Numbered from the stretch's first letter, positions 38,674-48,538 are shown. The stretch is DNA of 64,000 nucleotides from Hyalangium gracile (GCF_020103725.1 NZ_JAHXBG010000022.1:62001-126000); one strand, 5' to 3'. Numbers and translations: made by a program. Notes: generated from the sequence alone by a model not told the origin.

Positions 38674-39084
38674 ATGGACGACAAGCTGAAGGAACGGCTG
38701 AGCTGGTTCGGTCACGGCGGCTATGACCGCTCGCTGGTCGGGATGGAGGTCCTGGAGGTAGAGGGCGGAAAGGCCCGTGTCCGCCTGCCTGTGGGGGAGG
38801 CGGTGCAGAACATGGGCGGCGCCCTGCACGGCGGCGCGGTGGCCACCCTGGTGGACGTGGTGGGCACGCTGGCCATCATGAGCGCGGACCGGGACATGCG
38901 GCCGGGCGTCTCCACGGATCTCAACGTGTCCTGGTTCTCTCCCGCCCCCGGTGGCTCCAACGTGATCGTGGAGGCCGCCGTGCTCAAGTCCGGGCGCACC
39001 CTGGCCTTCGTCCAGGTGGACCTCCGTCGCGAGAACGATGGCGTCCTCGTGGCGCAGGGCCGGATGACCAAGTTCCTCACCTGA
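38674..39084 (+). CDS. PaaI-family thioesterase
   Basis: 136 residues from the ATG at 38674 (GGGGAG upstream). Hot-dog fold with the PaaI motif [14 protein letters not shown] (about 50-63) holding the active-site Gly/Asp helix. Hydrolyses aryl- or acyl-CoA thioesters. It heads a plus-strand unit with the phosphoesterase nine bases later and is divergent from the HOT operon, which also carries a thioesterase. Confidence 0.85.
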   Translation: MDDKLKERLSWFGHGGYDRSLVGMEVLEVEGGKARVRLPVGEAVQNMGGALHGGAVATLVDVVGTLAIMSADRDMRPGVSTDLNVSWFSPAPGGSNVIVEAAVLKSGRTLAFVQVDLRRENDGVLVAQGRMTKFLT

Positions 39085-39093
39085 GCGCGCGTC

Positions 39094-40290
39094 ATGCTTA
39101 TTGGCCGACTCCTCTTCCTCGCGCTGTTGAACCTGGCCGCCTACGCCATCCTCAAGCGGCTGTGGCCCGAGGCTGGCGGTGGCTGGCGCCGGCGGGCCTT
39201 CATCGCCGTGGCGGCGGTGTCGCTCCTGGCCTGGCTCCTGCCGGTCATGCTCGGGTTCGGCGCCCATGGGCAGGTCCCGGTCGTCGGCGTGCCGCTGAAG
39301 GTCTTCTCCGCCGGGTGGTCCGTCGCGGTGCTGATCATCGCGCTGCTCGGAGCCCCCTTCATGCTCGCGCGCTGGTGGCGGATGCGCCGCGCCGCCGCGG
39401 CTCCCGTGGGCGGGCCGACAGGGGAGGTGGACCTGGAGCGCCGCAGCCTGCTCCTGAACGCGGGCAAGGCCGTGCCGTTCGTGGCCATGGGCACGGCCTC
39501 CGCTGGCGTGGTGAGCGGCGTCTCCCTCTTCCAGGTTCGCGAGCTGGAGGTGCGGGTGCGCAACCTGCCCGCCGCGTTCGAGGGCTTCCGGATCGGCCAG
39601 ATCACCGACGTCCATGTCGGCCCCTTCATCAGCGCCGCCTATCTGCGCAATGCCGTCGAGGCGATGAACGAGGCCGGCGTGCACCTGCAGGTGATGACGG
39701 GCGACCTCATCGATGACCTGGAGCAGCTCGACGAGACGATGGAGGCGCTCGGGGCGTGCCGGTCGCAGCATGGGATGATGGCCATCCTCGGCAACCACGA
39801 GCACTGGCGCGGCCTGGGGCCCATCCTCGAGGGCTACGAGGGCCTCTCGAAGCGCGGGGCTCCCGTGCGCCTGCTCAGGGATTCGTCGCACGTGATCGAG
39901 CACGCCGGCGAGCGCCTGCGCGTGGTGGGCGTCGACTACCCCATGGGAAGCCGCAACCCGCTGCTGCAGGGCAGGAGCATGCGCCGCTCCGCCGAGGTCG
40001 CGTTCAAGGAGCGCTCGCCCGACGAGGTGGTGCTGTGTCTGACCCACCATCCGTCCTTCTTCCCGCACGCGGCCGAGCGCGGGGCCCACCTCACGCTCGC
40101 CGGCCACACGCATGGCGGTCAGGTCTCCCTGCTGGGCATTCCCCTGTTCGGCTTCGTCTACGAGTTCATGCTCGGCCTCTACAAGCTGAAGGACAGTCAC
40201 CTCTATGTCTCGGGCGGCACGGGGCACTGGCTTCCGTTCCGCATCGGCATCCCCGCCGAGGTGACCGTCTTCACGCTCCGCAGGGCGTAG
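39094..40290 (+). CDS. Membrane-anchored metallophosphoesterase
   Basis: 398 residues. Three membrane helices in the first 95 residues (about 5-20, 33-52 and 68-92) and perhaps a fourth at 125-142. Calcineurin-like catalytic motifs follow: [25 protein letters not shown] and GHTHGGQ, which bind two metals. Close to the YkuE/YaeI type of phosphodiesterase acting at the membrane face. Directly after the thioesterase gene and 22 bases before the desaturase-like gene. Confidence 0.9.
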   Translation: MLIGRLLFLALLNLAAYAILKRLWPEAGGGWRRRAFIAVAAVSLLAWLLPVMLGFGAHGQVPVVGVPLKVFSAGWSVAVLIIALLGAPFMLARWWRMRRAAAAPVGGPTGEVDLERRSLLLNAGKAVPFVAMGTASAGVVSGVSLFQVRELEVRVRNLPAAFEGFRIGQITDVHVGPFISAAYLRNAVEAMNEAGVHLQVMTGDLIDDLEQLDETMEALGACRSQHGMMAILGNHEHWRGLGPILEGYEGLSKRGAPVRLLRDSSHVIEHAGERLRVVGVDYPMGSRNPLLQGRSMRRSAEVAFKERSPDEVVLCLTHHPSFFPHAAERGAHLTLAGHTHGGQVSLLGIPLFGFVYEFMLGLYKLKDSHLYVSGGTGHWLPFRIGIPAEVTVFTLRRA

Positions 40291-40312
40291 GCGGCACGCC
40301 ATCCCAGGGCCC

Positions 40313-41797
40313 ATGTCCGAGTCCTCGTACGACGCGGTGGTGGTGGGCGCGGGCTTCGGTGGGCTCGCCACGGCGCTCGAACTGGCCCAGCGCGGCGCCC
40401 GCGTGGCGCTGTGCGAGTCGCTCAACTACCCCGGCGGCTGCGCCAGCACCTTCCATCGGGACGGCTATGCCTTCGAGGCCGGCGCCACCCTGTTCTCCGG
40501 GCTCGCCGAGCAGCAGCTCTTCGGCCAGTGGGTGCGGCGCCACGGGCTCGATGTGGAGGTGGACTGGATCGATCCGCTCGTGGAGCTGCGCACGCCCTCG
40601 CTGCGGCTGAGCGTCCACCGGGATCGCCAGCGCTTCCTGGAGCAGCTCTTCAGCCTGCCGGAGGCGCCCGTCCGCGGGCTGCGCGACTTCTTCGCCCTGC
40701 AGCGCCACGTGGCCGACGCCCTGTGGGCCCTCTTCGATGAGCCCACGCTGCTGCCTCCGCTGGACGCCCGGGCCCTGCTGCGCCACGCCACCCGCGTGCC
40801 TCGGTACGTGCCCCTGCTGCGCTGGGTGGGGCGTCCGCTGGGCGCGGTGCTCGAGCGCTTCGGGTTGCTGCGCTTCACCCCGCTGAGGACGTTCCTGGAT
40901 GCGCTGTGTCAGATCACCGTCCAGTGCAGCGCCGCCGAGGCCGAGGCTCCCTTCGCCCTGGCGGCCATGGACTACTACTGGCGCGGCACGGGGCACGTGC
41001 GCGGCGGCATCGGTCAGCTCGCCAAGGCGCTCGTGGAGGCCATCTCCCGCTGCGGCGGCCAGGTGCTGCTCGCCAACCGCGTGAAGTCCCTCGCGCCCGA
41101 GCCGGGCGGCTGGCGGGTGGTGACGCGCCGGGGAGAGCTGCGCGCCCGACACGTGGTGGCCAATGTGCTGCCGCGAGGCATGCTGCGCCTGCTGGGGCTG
41201 CCTCCGGAGCGGCTGCCTCGGCTGGCCGAGCTCGCCGAGCGCGTGGAGGAAGGGTGGGGCGCCGCCATGCTCTACCGCGTGGCGCGAGCCCCCGAGGGCG
41301 CTCCCGCCAAGGCCTGCCACCTGGAGCTCATCCAGGACGAGTCCGCCCCGCTCGTGGAGGGCAACCACCTCTTCGTCTCCATCAGCGGCGAGGCGGACAC
41401 CGGCCGCGCGCCTCCGGGCTACCGCACGCTCACGCTCTCCACCCATGTGCCGCTGCGCCGCATGGCGGAGCTGTCCGGCGAGGCCCAGGCCCGCTACATC
41501 GCCGACATCCAGTCCCGCATGCGCGAGGGCCTGGCGCGGCTCGCCCCCGAGTGGGAGGAGGTGCGGCACGAGCTGACGGCCTCGCCCCGCACCTTCGAGC
41601 GCTTCACCCGGCGCGAGGGCGGCGCCGTGGGAGGCGTGCCGCGCCGCGCCGGCCTCCACCAGTACCGCGAGCTGGGCCCGCGGCCGGTGCTCGAGGGCCT
41701 GTGGCTGGTGGGCGACTCCGTCTTCCCGGGCCAGAGCACCCTGGCCACCGCGCTCGGGGGCGTCCGCACCGCCTCGCGCATTGCCGCCAGCCGCTGA
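40313..41797 (+). CDS. FAD-dependent phytoene desaturase/CrtISO-like oxidoreductase
   Basis: 494 residues. The N-terminal FAD-binding motif [20 protein letters not shown] and the following GGCASTF define the CrtI/CrtO/CrtISO superfamily, as does the C-terminal [20 protein letters not shown]. The family includes carotene desaturases and isomerases and retinol saturases. No other carotenoid gene (crtB, crtE) is in the window, so the substrate stays open; carotenoid-like lipids are one possibility. Third gene of the plus-strand unit. Confidence 0.85.
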   Translation: MSESSYDAVVVGAGFGGLATALELAQRGARVALCESLNYPGGCASTFHRDGYAFEAGATLFSGLAEQQLFGQWVRRHGLDVEVDWIDPLVELRTPSLRLSVHRDRQRFLEQLFSLPEAPVRGLRDFFALQRHVADALWALFDEPTLLPPLDARALLRHATRVPRYVPLLRWVGRPLGAVLERFGLLRFTPLRTFLDALCQITVQCSAAEAEAPFALAAMDYYWRGTGHVRGGIGQLAKALVEAISRCGGQVLLANRVKSLAPEPGGWRVVTRRGELRARHVVANVLPRGMLRLLGLPPERLPRLAELAERVEEGWGAAMLYRVARAPEGAPAKACHLELIQDESAPLVEGNHLFVSISGEADTGRAPPGYRTLTLSTHVPLRRMAELSGEAQARYIADIQSRMREGLARLAPEWEEVRHELTASPRTFERFTRREGGAVGGVPRRAGLHQYRELGPRPVLEGLWLVGDSVFPGQSTLATALGGVRTASRIAASR

Positions 41798-41884
41798 CAC
41801 CGCCGGGAGCGGGCAAGACTGGCAAAACAAGCGAAGCTTGTGAGAGCCTCAAAATTTATTCACGGCGTAAAAAACGCAGTGTTG

Positions 41885-41908
41885 CTGTTTAAGGCCCGCC
41901 GCAAACAG
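41885..41908. promoter_or_regulatory. Inverted repeat in an AT-richer patch upstream of an SDR gene
   Basis: CTGTTT...AAACAG (6-base arms) follows a GCGT-aaaaa-ACGC hairpin at about 41867-41879. The surrounding 41820-41930 is much richer in A/T than its flanks and lies in the gap before the SDR gene at 41987, so it probably holds that gene's promoter and a control site. Confidence 0.35.
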
Positions 41909-41986
41909 AACTACGCATTGCGTTGTCCCTGCATCGGAGGTGCGGCCTCTTTAGATGGGGAGGCGCTCCGTTGGGGGAGGAGAGAC

Positions 41987-42778
41987 ATGCCGAAGGCGAA
42001 GGGAACGGTCCTCGTGACAGGAGGCAACCGAGGCATCGGATTGGAGGTATGCCGGCAGCTGGGCCTTGCGGGGATGCGGGTGCTGCTGACGGCCCGGGAC
42101 GCCGACGGCGGCGAGATGGCCGCCAGCGCGCTGCGTGCCGAGGCGCTGGATGTGACGTTCGAGCCGCTGGACGTGGCCGCGCGGGAGAGCATCGACGCGC
42201 TGGCCGCGAAGCTCCAGAGCCAGGGGCAGCGGCTGGCGGCGCTGGTGAACAACGCCGCCATCACCATGGACGGCTTCGACGCGAGCGTCGCCGAGCAGAC
42301 CCAGGCGGTGAACTTCTTCGGCGCGTGGAACGTCACGGAGCGCCTGGCGCCCCTGCTCGAGGAGCACGGCCGGCTCGTCATGGTGTCGAGCGGGGCGGGG
42401 GAGCTGGGGAACCTGCCTCCGGAGATCCGCCGCCGGTTCGATCCTCCGCCGCCGAAGGAGACGCTGGCCGCGCTGGTGCGCGAGTTCATCGAGGACGTGC
42501 GCAGCGGGCAGTTCGCGCGCAAGGGCTGGCCGCGCTCGGCCTACCGCGTCTCGAAGGCGGCGCTCAACGCGCTCACCCGCCGGCTGGCCGAGGAGCTCAA
42601 GGGCCGGCACCTGCTGGTGAACGCCGTGTGCCCGGGCTGGGTGCGCACGCGCATGGGCGGCGCCAGCGCTCCGCGCGGAGTGGAGGAGGGCGCCGACACC
42701 ATCGTCTGGGCGGCCCTGCTGCCTCCCGGAGGCCCCACGGGCGGCTTCTTCCGGGACCGCAAGCCCATCTCCTGGTAG
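41987..42778 (+). CDS. Carbonyl-reductase-like SDR oxidoreductase
   Basis: 263 residues from the ATG at 41987 with GGGGGAGGAG upstream; a longer frame to 41840 lacks this. SDR motifs: TGGNRGIGLEV (about 12-22), VNNAA, catalytic Ser in VSSGAG, then YRVSK as the Tyr-Lys pair (about 184-188). The long insertion between Ser and Tyr (with RRRFDPPPPKETL) is characteristic of CBR1-like monomeric carbonyl reductases. NADPH-dependent reduction of ketones or quinones is likely. Stand-alone gene. Confidence 0.9.
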   Translation: MPKAKGTVLVTGGNRGIGLEVCRQLGLAGMRVLLTARDADGGEMAASALRAEALDVTFEPLDVAARESIDALAAKLQSQGQRLAALVNNAAITMDGFDASVAEQTQAVNFFGAWNVTERLAPLLEEHGRLVMVSSGAGELGNLPPEIRRRFDPPPPKETLAALVREFIEDVRSGQFARKGWPRSAYRVSKAALNALTRRLAEELKGRHLLVNAVCPGWVRTRMGGASAPRGVEEGADTIVWAALLPPGGPTGGFFRDRKPISW

Positions 42779-42796
42779 CGCGAGGGCGCGGGGCGC

Positions 42797-43255
42797 TCAC
42801 ACCAGCGCGGACAGCTCGCCCACCTCGCGCTGGAGCAGCTCCGCGGCCCGGGCGTCGCGCGGCGTGCCGAAGCGCTGGCGCGAGCAGGCCAGCAGCTGCC
42901 CCGCGTACACGCTGTCGTCCAGCCCCTGGGTGAGCTGGCCGTGCTTCACCAGCAGCCGGGCCCGCTCGTCCACCAGGCGGGCGAGGACACGCGCCTGCTC
43001 CGGGGCGGCGAACAGGCCGACGACCGACTTGGCGTCGAAGCGCGTCAGCGTGTCGAACTCCATGCCCAGCGAGGCCATGCACGCCTCGCGGATGCGCTCG
43101 AGGCCCACTTCCAGGGGGGAGCTCTCCCGCGCGCGGCTGAAGGCCGAGGTGAATCGGCCGAGCTCGCGGACGGCGTACAGAGCAAAGGCGTGGCGCAGGA
43201 CCGTCATGTGCAGGGAGGAAAACTGCCTCAGCGCCGCGAAATCATCCAGCCCCAC
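42797..43255 (-). CDS. Hypothetical helical protein
   Basis: 152 residues from a GTG at 43255 with no clear ribosome site; an ATG 16 codons later is an alternative. Predominantly helical, with Arg/Glu/Leu-rich segments and no signal peptide. I recognise no domain. Converges on the SDR gene; the amidase gene lies upstream on the same strand, separated by a strong hairpin, so it likely has its own promoter or read-through. Confidence 0.55.
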   Translation of the reverse strand: MGLDDFAALRQFSSLHMTVLRHAFALYAVRELGRFTSAFSRARESSPLEVGLERIREACMASLGMEFDTLTRFDAKSVVGLFAAPEQARVLARLVDERARLLVKHGQLTQGLDDSVYAGQLLACSRQRFGTPRDARAAELLQREVGELSALV

Positions 43256-43268
43256 CCGCCAGAAACGA

Positions 43269-43308
43269 CGAGGGCCGGCGCCCCCAGGCTTCAGGGGACC
43301 GGCCCTCG
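43269..43308 (-). terminator. Strong hairpin after the amidase gene
   Basis: Perfect 10-base stem CGAGGGCCGG / CCGGCCCTCG with an inner CCCC...GGGG that can pair further, 23 bases past the amidase stop. On the minus strand a T-rich stretch follows (TCGTCGTTTCT). Good intrinsic terminator candidate. Confidence 0.6.
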
Positions 43309-43331
43309 GCCTCCGCTCACGCGGGGGACGC

Positions 43332-44168
43332 TCAGGAGATGCCCTTGCGCAGGCGGCTCCAGTCGAAGTTGGACGCCGGGTCGCTCTTGCGGCCCTTGGG
43401 CACCGCCACGTCCTTGTGGCCGACGATGTTGTTCATCGGCACGTTGTACTCCTGCTTCAGGAAGCCGACGAGCTGGGTGAGCGCCTTGTACTGGGCCTCG
43501 GTGAAGGCCGTCTTGCCGCTGCCGTCGTTGACGATCTCGATGCCGATGGAGCGGCCGTTCACGTCGGTGGGCTTGCCGTGCAGCTGGCTGGCGCCGGCGT
43601 GCCAGGCGCGCTTCTTGTCATCCACCAGCTGGTAGATCTTCCCGTCGCGGTCCAGCATGTAGTGCGCGGACACCTCGGCCTTGGGGTTGCGCATGTGGGC
43701 CAGGTCCGCCGCGCCGTTGTTCGAGGCGGTGTGGTGCAGGACGATCGTGTCGATGTCCATGCCGTTGCGCTCATTGAAGTTGGGCGAGGGCGCCTTGATG
43801 ACGGGCGGCTTCTTGAACACGCCCGGGGTGGAGGGCGGCGTCGTCGGAGTGGGCCCGTTCAGCCTGGCCAGCTCCTTCTTCAGCGCCGCGTGCGTCTGCT
43901 CGCCGTAGTAGCCGGTGGTGGGCAGCTTGTGGTCCGCCTGGAACTTCTTGACCGCCGCCTCCGTCTTGTTGCCGAAGATGCCGGGGCCCGTGGCCACCTG
44001 GGCCGCCGTCATGTACTTGAGCTTCACCAGCGCGTCCTGGAGCTGCTTGACCTTGGGGCCCTTGTCTCCCTCGCGGATGCCCGGGGGCGGCGCGGTGACG
44101 GTGGCGCGGGGGGCCGCGGCGGCGGTGCGCGGCGCGGCAGCGGCGGTGGTGCGGGTCGTCGTCGTCAT
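43332..44168 (-). CDS. N-acetylmuramoyl-L-alanine amidase with peptidoglycan-binding domain
   Basis: 278 residues from the ATG at 44168. A low-complexity Thr/Ala lead (1-30) is followed by a PG_binding_1 domain (about 33-98: GPKVKQLQDALVKLKYM, GIFGNKTEAAVKKFQ) and, after a Pro/Thr linker, an Amidase_2 (PGRP-like) zinc domain: IVLHHTAS (Zn His), AWHAGAS, GIEIVND and VGHKDVA (Zn His). Cuts the bond between muramic acid and the stem peptide. There is no obvious signal peptide, so it may be released by lysis, exported another way or act as a toxin-like or phage-like lysin. Confidence 0.9.
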   Translation of the reverse strand: MTTTTRTTAAAAPRTAAAAPRATVTAPPPGIREGDKGPKVKQLQDALVKLKYMTAAQVATGPGIFGNKTEAAVKKFQADHKLPTTGYYGEQTHAALKKELARLNGPTPTTPPSTPGVFKKPPVIKAPSPNFNERNGMDIDTIVLHHTASNNGAADLAHMRNPKAEVSAHYMLDRDGKIYQLVDDKKRAWHAGASQLHGKPTDVNGRSIGIEIVNDGSGKTAFTEAQYKALTQLVGFLKQEYNVPMNNIVGHKDVAVPKGRKSDPASNFDWSRLRKGIS

Positions 44169-44569
44169 GGATTTCTCGAAAGGTGAGGCTGTGGGAAGGC
44201 TGTGACGCGATTGTCGAGAATGGCCCTGTCCCAGTTGCGTCACAGGGCGCTTCTTTTCGGCAAAGGCAGATTATTCCAGGGACTTTGTGCGAGGTAAACG
44301 GGGCTTCCCGAATTCACTCCCAGGGTGGGCTCAGCGGCTCTTGCCACGGGTAGGGGGCGCGGTTACACATGAGGCATGCGTCTCTGGGTGTGCGCTCGTC
44401 GATTTAGCAGCCCCCCGGCCCCGTTCGGGTGTCGGGAGGCCGTGCTGCCGTAGCGCGCACTCCTCTCGGTAGCGGATCGCCACCTCGGCGTGATGCTCCA
44501 CCCGGACTCGCCGGGGGGGCATCCGAGCCTGTGTTCGTTCCCGTTCCCTTCCGAGCCGAGAGGTTTCCC
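44169..44569. other. Gene-free interval between amidase and PheRS-like genes
   Basis: About 400 bases between divergent start codons. A moderately AT-rich part (44200-44310) nearest the amidase probably holds its promoter. The rest is GC-rich and shows no T-box, tRNA-like fold or small gene that I can support. Confidence 0.5.
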
Positions 44570-45733
44570 ATGTCTGTCTCCATCCTGAGCGCCGCGGAGC
44601 TGCGGCGCGCGCTGTCCGTTCGCGATCTCACCGACCCCACCACTGGCCCCCATGCGATGCAGCAGCTCGTCGAGTCCGCGCTGGAGGCCCTGCGCCGAGC
44701 GTGGGGCTGCGAAGTCCGGCTCCACCGGCAGAGCCCCATCGTCTCCGTGGCCGACAACTACGATCACCTGCACTACCCACCCGAGGGCGCCGCGCGGGAC
44801 GCTCGCTATACGCGCTACGTCTGTGACACCGCGCTGCTGCGCACGCAGACCTCGGCGATGATCCCGGGCCAGTTGCGCCGGCTGAGCGCGGCCCCGGCCG
44901 AGGACGTGCTGCTGGCCTGTCCCGGGCTCGTCTACCGGCGGGACTGCATCGATCGCTTGCACACCGGCGAGCCCCACCAGATGGACCTGTGGCGCATCCG
45001 GCGCGGCGCACCGCTGGGCGTGGCCGCCCTGCGCGAGATGATCGAGACGGTGGTTCGAGCCCTGCTGCCAGGACGGGAGCTGCGCGTGGAGCCGGCGCGG
45101 CACCCGTACACCACCGATGGCCTGCAGATCGACGTCCGCGAGGGCGAGCAGTGGGTGGAGATCGGCGAGTGCGGGCTGGCGCTGCCGGCGCTGCTCGAGG
45201 AGTGCGGGCTGGAGCCGGGGAGCACCACGGGCCTGGCGATGGGCGTGGGGCTCGACCGCATCCTGATGTTGCGCAAGGGGCTGGATGACATCCGGCTGCT
45301 GCGCTCCACGGAGCCGCGCATCGCCTCGCAGCTGCTGGATCTGGAGCCGTACCACCCGGTGTCGTCGATGCCGGCGGTGCGCCGGGACTTGTCGCTGGTG
45401 CTCGAGGAGGAGGACACCCCCGAGGAGCTGGGCGACGCGGTGCGCGCCGCGCTGGGCCAGCGGGCGGAGCTGGTGGAGAGCGTGGAGGTGCTCTCCGAGA
45501 CGCCGTACCGCGCGCTGCCCGCGTCGGCCGTGGCGAGGATGGGCGTGTCGCCCGGACAGAAGAACGTGCTGCTGCGCGTGGTGCTGCGAGCGCTGGACCG
45601 CACGCTGACGCACGAGGAGTGCAACACGCTGCGGGACGACATCTATGCCGCGCTGCATCGGGGCTCGGCGTGGGAGTGGGCGGCGCGCGCCTCGGAGCGA
45701 CCGGGGAGCGCTCGGTCGCGCGTTGAAAAATAA
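44570..45733 (+). CDS. Single-chain PheRS-like class II aminoacyl-tRNA synthetase paralogue
   Basis: 387 residues from the ATG at 44570 (GAGAGG upstream). A class II core like PheS spans about 25-265: motif 2 has VYRRDCIDRLH, and GLAMGVGLDRILMLRKGLDD is PheRS motif 3. A ferredoxin-fold anticodon-binding (FDX-ACB) domain follows (about 285-370: AVRRDLSLVLEEEDTPEEL, VLLRVVLRALDRTLT). Core plus FDX-ACB in one short chain is the mitochondrial PheRS layout, not that of bacterial PheS-PheT. The Phe-pocket motif usually read as HPFTEPS is replaced by HPYTTDG, so the amino acid may differ. Probably an extra, non-housekeeping enzyme. Confidence 0.8.
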   Translation: MSVSILSAAELRRALSVRDLTDPTTGPHAMQQLVESALEALRRAWGCEVRLHRQSPIVSVADNYDHLHYPPEGAARDARYTRYVCDTALLRTQTSAMIPGQLRRLSAAPAEDVLLACPGLVYRRDCIDRLHTGEPHQMDLWRIRRGAPLGVAALREMIETVVRALLPGRELRVEPARHPYTTDGLQIDVREGEQWVEIGECGLALPALLEECGLEPGSTTGLAMGVGLDRILMLRKGLDDIRLLRSTEPRIASQLLDLEPYHPVSSMPAVRRDLSLVLEEEDTPEELGDAVRAALGQRAELVESVEVLSETPYRALPASAVARMGVSPGQKNVLLRVVLRALDRTLTHEECNTLRDDIYAALHRGSAWEWAARASERPGSARSRVEK

Positions 45734-45787
45734 CGCCCGCGTGGCAACTCGTACCCCGTCTTCGCGGGCGGGGTACGATGGGGCGCC

Positions 45788-46441
45788 ATGCTCTTCGGAA
45801 GCAAAGCGCCCCAGTCGCGTTCGGAGATCATCGCCGCGGCCGACAAGGCCCGGTCCAAGGGCAAGCTGACCAAGGCCATCTCCGGTTACCGGAAGGCCCT
45901 GGAGCTCGAGCCGAAGGATCCCGTCGTGCACGGGAAGCTGGCGCCGCTGCTGGCGCGAGCGAAGCAGACCGAGGCGGCGCTGCAGAGCTTCCAGGCGGCG
46001 GCGCAGGGGCACCTGGACAAGGGGTTCGCGGACAAGGCGCTGGCGGTTTACTCGCAGGCGGCGGACACGTTCCCCCATCAGGTGCGGCTGTGGCAGCAGC
46101 TGTCGCAGCTCAACCTGTCCAAGGGCCACCGGGTGGACGCGCTGAAGGCGCTGCTGCGAGGCCGGCTCCACTTCCGCCGCAAGGACGAGCGCCGAGGCGC
46201 CATCACCCTGCTGCAGGATGCGCTGGCGCTCGATCCCTCGCTGTTCGGCGTGAAGCTGGATCTGGCGCTGCAGCTGGCTCGCGAGAAGCACCAGGCGGAG
46301 GCGATGGCGCTGCTCAACCCGCTGCTGCGCGAGGCGAAGAGCCGTCGCCAGCTGCGCCAGCTGCGCTGGACGCTGGTGTGCGTGGAGCCGAGCACGGGCG
46401 CCTGGGGACGGTGGCTGCGCTCCGTCCTGCTGGGGCGCTGA
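45788..46441 (+). CDS. Small TPR-repeat protein
   Basis: 217 residues. About five TPR-like helix pairs (AISGYRKALELEPKDP, ALAVYSQAADTFPH, AITLLQDALALDPS). The N-terminus MLFGSKAPQSRSE is short and charged. Cytosolic, likely an adaptor. Converges with a histidine kinase gene. Partner unknown. Confidence 0.8.
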   Translation: MLFGSKAPQSRSEIIAAADKARSKGKLTKAISGYRKALELEPKDPVVHGKLAPLLARAKQTEAALQSFQAAAQGHLDKGFADKALAVYSQAADTFPHQVRLWQQLSQLNLSKGHRVDALKALLRGRLHFRRKDERRGAITLLQDALALDPSLFGVKLDLALQLAREKHQAEAMALLNPLLREAKSRRQLRQLRWTLVCVEPSTGAWGRWLRSVLLGR

Positions 46442-46465
46442 CGGCGGAGGCGGTGCCCCGGAGCC

Positions 46466-48064
46466 TCACTTCCGGGAGGACACGCGCGCGGTGGGGGCCT
46501 CCGGGCGCCACTCGGGCAGCATCACCCGGAAGGTGGTGCCGGCGCCTTCCTGGGTGAGGAAGTCCAGCGTGCCGCCCATCCGCTCCACGAGCGTCCGCGA
46601 GATGGACAGCCCCAGGCCCGTGCCGCCCTTGCTGCGGGTGTCGGAGCCGTCCGCCTGGGCGAACTTCTGGAAGACGCGCTCGCGGAAGGACTCGGGGATG
46701 CCCGGGCCGCAATCCTCCACGAGGATGTACACGCGCCCCTCGAGTCGCTCCAGCCGGATGCGGACCCGCTCGCCGGGAGGGGAGAACTTGATCGCGTTGG
46801 ACAGCAGGTTGGTCAGCACCTGGATCAACCGGTCCGCATCCACCACCGCCCGGGCGTCCGGAGCCTCCAGCACCGCCTCCACCCGCACGTCGTGCTGCGT
46901 CGCATCGCCCCGCTGGGAGGTGATCGCCTGGGAGACCAGCTCCGCCAGCTCCTCGGGCCGCAGCCGGAGATCGAGCTGACCGGACTCCATCTTCTCCAGG
47001 TCCAGGATGTCGTTGATGAGGCGCAGGAGGCGCTGGCTGTTGCTCTGGGCGATCCGGATCATCTCCGCCATCTCGGGCGACAGGGGGCCGGCGATGCCGC
47101 CCTCGATCAGCCCGAGCGCCCCGCGGATGGAGGTGAGCGGCGTGCGCAGCTCGTGGCTCACCGTGGAGATGAACTCGTTCTTCAGCTGCTCCACCCGCCG
47201 CCGCTCATCCTCCAGGCGCTTCTGCTCGGTGATGTCGCGCCCCACCGAGTAGAGCGTCTTCTCGGAGGCGTTGAAGGTGGAGCTCACCTGGATCCAGCGC
47301 CAGCTGCCGTCGCGCGCGAGGAAGCGGAGCTCCAACCGGCGCGCGGGCTCGCCCCGGACGATGCGCTGAACGACCTCCTCCACCGCGGGCAGATCCTCCG
47401 GGTGGACGCCATCCATCAGCCTCATCCCCTGCAGCTCCTCGGCGGAGTAGCCGAGCGTGTGCGTCCAGGACTGGCTGAAGCGGAGCAGGCGCGTGTCCTT
47501 GTCGACGACGCTGAGCAGGTCGGAGGACAGCTCGAAGAGGCGTGCCTGTTGGCTGATCGCCTCGCGGGCCTCCTGCAGGGTGAGGGCGGACAGCTCCGTC
47601 TCCGTCCAGGCGGCCAGGTCCGTCAGGGTGCGCCGGTCCTCCTCGGAGAAGTGGCGCACCTGGAAGTCGACGAGGCACAGCGTCCCGACGCGCCTGCCGT
47701 TTGGAGCGCGCAGCGGGTGTCCGGCGTAGAAGCGGATGTGCGGCTCACCGGCGACGTAGGGGTTGTCGGCGAAGCGGGCGTCCAGGGTGGCGTCCGGCAC
47801 CACCTGGAGGTCGGGCTGGAGGATGACGTGGGCGCAGAAGGACACGTCGCGCGGGGTGGAGGTGGCGTCCAGGCCATGCCGGGCCTTGAACCACTGGCGG
47901 TCCGCGTCCACCAGCGACACCAGCGCGATGGGAACCTGGAAGAGGCGCGCGGCGGTGCGGACGATCCGGTCGAAGCGCTCCTCGGCCGGGGTGTCCAGCA
48001 AGCACAGGTCATAGAGGGCCTGGAGTCGCTGGAGCTCGTCGGCGGGGAGGGGAGGCGCGGGCAT
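46466..48064 (-). CDS. GAF-PAS sensor histidine kinase
   Basis: 532 residues, without membrane segments. GAF domain about 20-165 (LFQVPIALVSLVDADRQWFK, FCAHVI, YAGHPLRAPNG), PAS/PAC about 175-290 (VVDKDTRLLRFSQSWTHTLG, WIQVSSTF), HisKA with FISTVSHELRTPLTSIRG (His near residue 311), HATPase with NLLSNAIKFSPPGE, EDCGPGIP and GGTGLGLSIS. No receiver, and no response regulator gene is adjacent, an orphan kinase typical of myxobacteria. The cognate regulator must be elsewhere. Confidence 0.92.
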   Translation of the reverse strand: MPAPPLPADELQRLQALYDLCLLDTPAEERFDRIVRTAARLFQVPIALVSLVDADRQWFKARHGLDATSTPRDVSFCAHVILQPDLQVVPDATLDARFADNPYVAGEPHIRFYAGHPLRAPNGRRVGTLCLVDFQVRHFSEEDRRTLTDLAAWTETELSALTLQEAREAISQQARLFELSSDLLSVVDKDTRLLRFSQSWTHTLGYSAEELQGMRLMDGVHPEDLPAVEEVVQRIVRGEPARRLELRFLARDGSWRWIQVSSTFNASEKTLYSVGRDITEQKRLEDERRRVEQLKNEFISTVSHELRTPLTSIRGALGLIEGGIAGPLSPEMAEMIRIAQSNSQRLLRLINDILDLEKMESGQLDLRLRPEELAELVSQAITSQRGDATQHDVRVEAVLEAPDARAVVDADRLIQVLTNLLSNAIKFSPPGERVRIRLERLEGRVYILVEDCGPGIPESFRERVFQKFAQADGSDTRSKGGTGLGLSISRTLVERMGGTLDFLTQEGAGTTFRVMLPEWRPEAPTARVSSRK

Positions 48065-48148
48065 ACGGAGCCTTCCTTCAAAGCATGCCCGCCTTCTTCA
48101 CGGGTAGTGTCTCCCGGGGAAGGAGGCCGCTGCCGTCCAGGGAGGCCC

Positions 48149-48538
48149 TCAGCGCTCGTCGGTCCAGGTGTTTGCGTGGGGGCCGAGCCGACCCTCTCGC
48201 TGTGGGCGCACGACGCAGAAGCGCTGCCCGGTGGGTGCTTCCATGACCCACCACCGCTTGACGAACTCGATCCGCTTCGCTCCCAGCGCTTCCAGCCGCT
48301 TCACCTCGGCCTCGATGTCGTCCGTCTCGATGTCGAGGTGGAGCCGGCTCGGGTGGTCCACCTTCTGGACGAGGAGGTACATCTCGTCGTCTCCCGTCTT
48401 CAGCTCCCGGTAGTTGGCGTCGTTGTCATCCAGGGTGCGGGCCTCCTTGCCCAGCGCCTGGCTCCAGAAGCGGGCCGCCGCGTCGATATCGTCCGTCTTG
48501 CAATCGATGACCACGGTGCACAGCCGGCTGCGATGCAT
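48149..48538 (-). CDS. VOC-family (glyoxalase-like) protein
   Basis: 129 residues from the ATG at 48538 with GGGAGGA upstream. Two beta-alpha-beta-beta-beta modules of the vicinal oxygen chelate fold (DDIDAAARFWSQALG; HLDIETDDIEAEVKRLEALG). The group includes dioxygenases, glyoxalases and antibiotic-binding proteins; metal ligands here are not certain. Stand-alone between the kinase and methyltransferase genes. Confidence 0.82.
   Translation of the reverse strand: MHRSRLCTVVIDCKTDDIDAAARFWSQALGKEARTLDDNDANYRELKTGDDEMYLLVQKVDHPSRLHLDIETDDIEAEVKRLEALGAKRIEFVKRWWVMEAPTGQRFCVVRPQREGRLGPHANTWTDER

Noticed and set aside
41820..41930. AT-rich patch as a genomic island or phage remnant
   Set aside because: It is only about 100 bases, has no gene, and lies in an ordinary promoter position.
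44169..44569. T-box or tRNA-like leader before the PheRS-like gene
   Set aside because: No T-box sequence, specifier stem or terminator pair could be found by reading.
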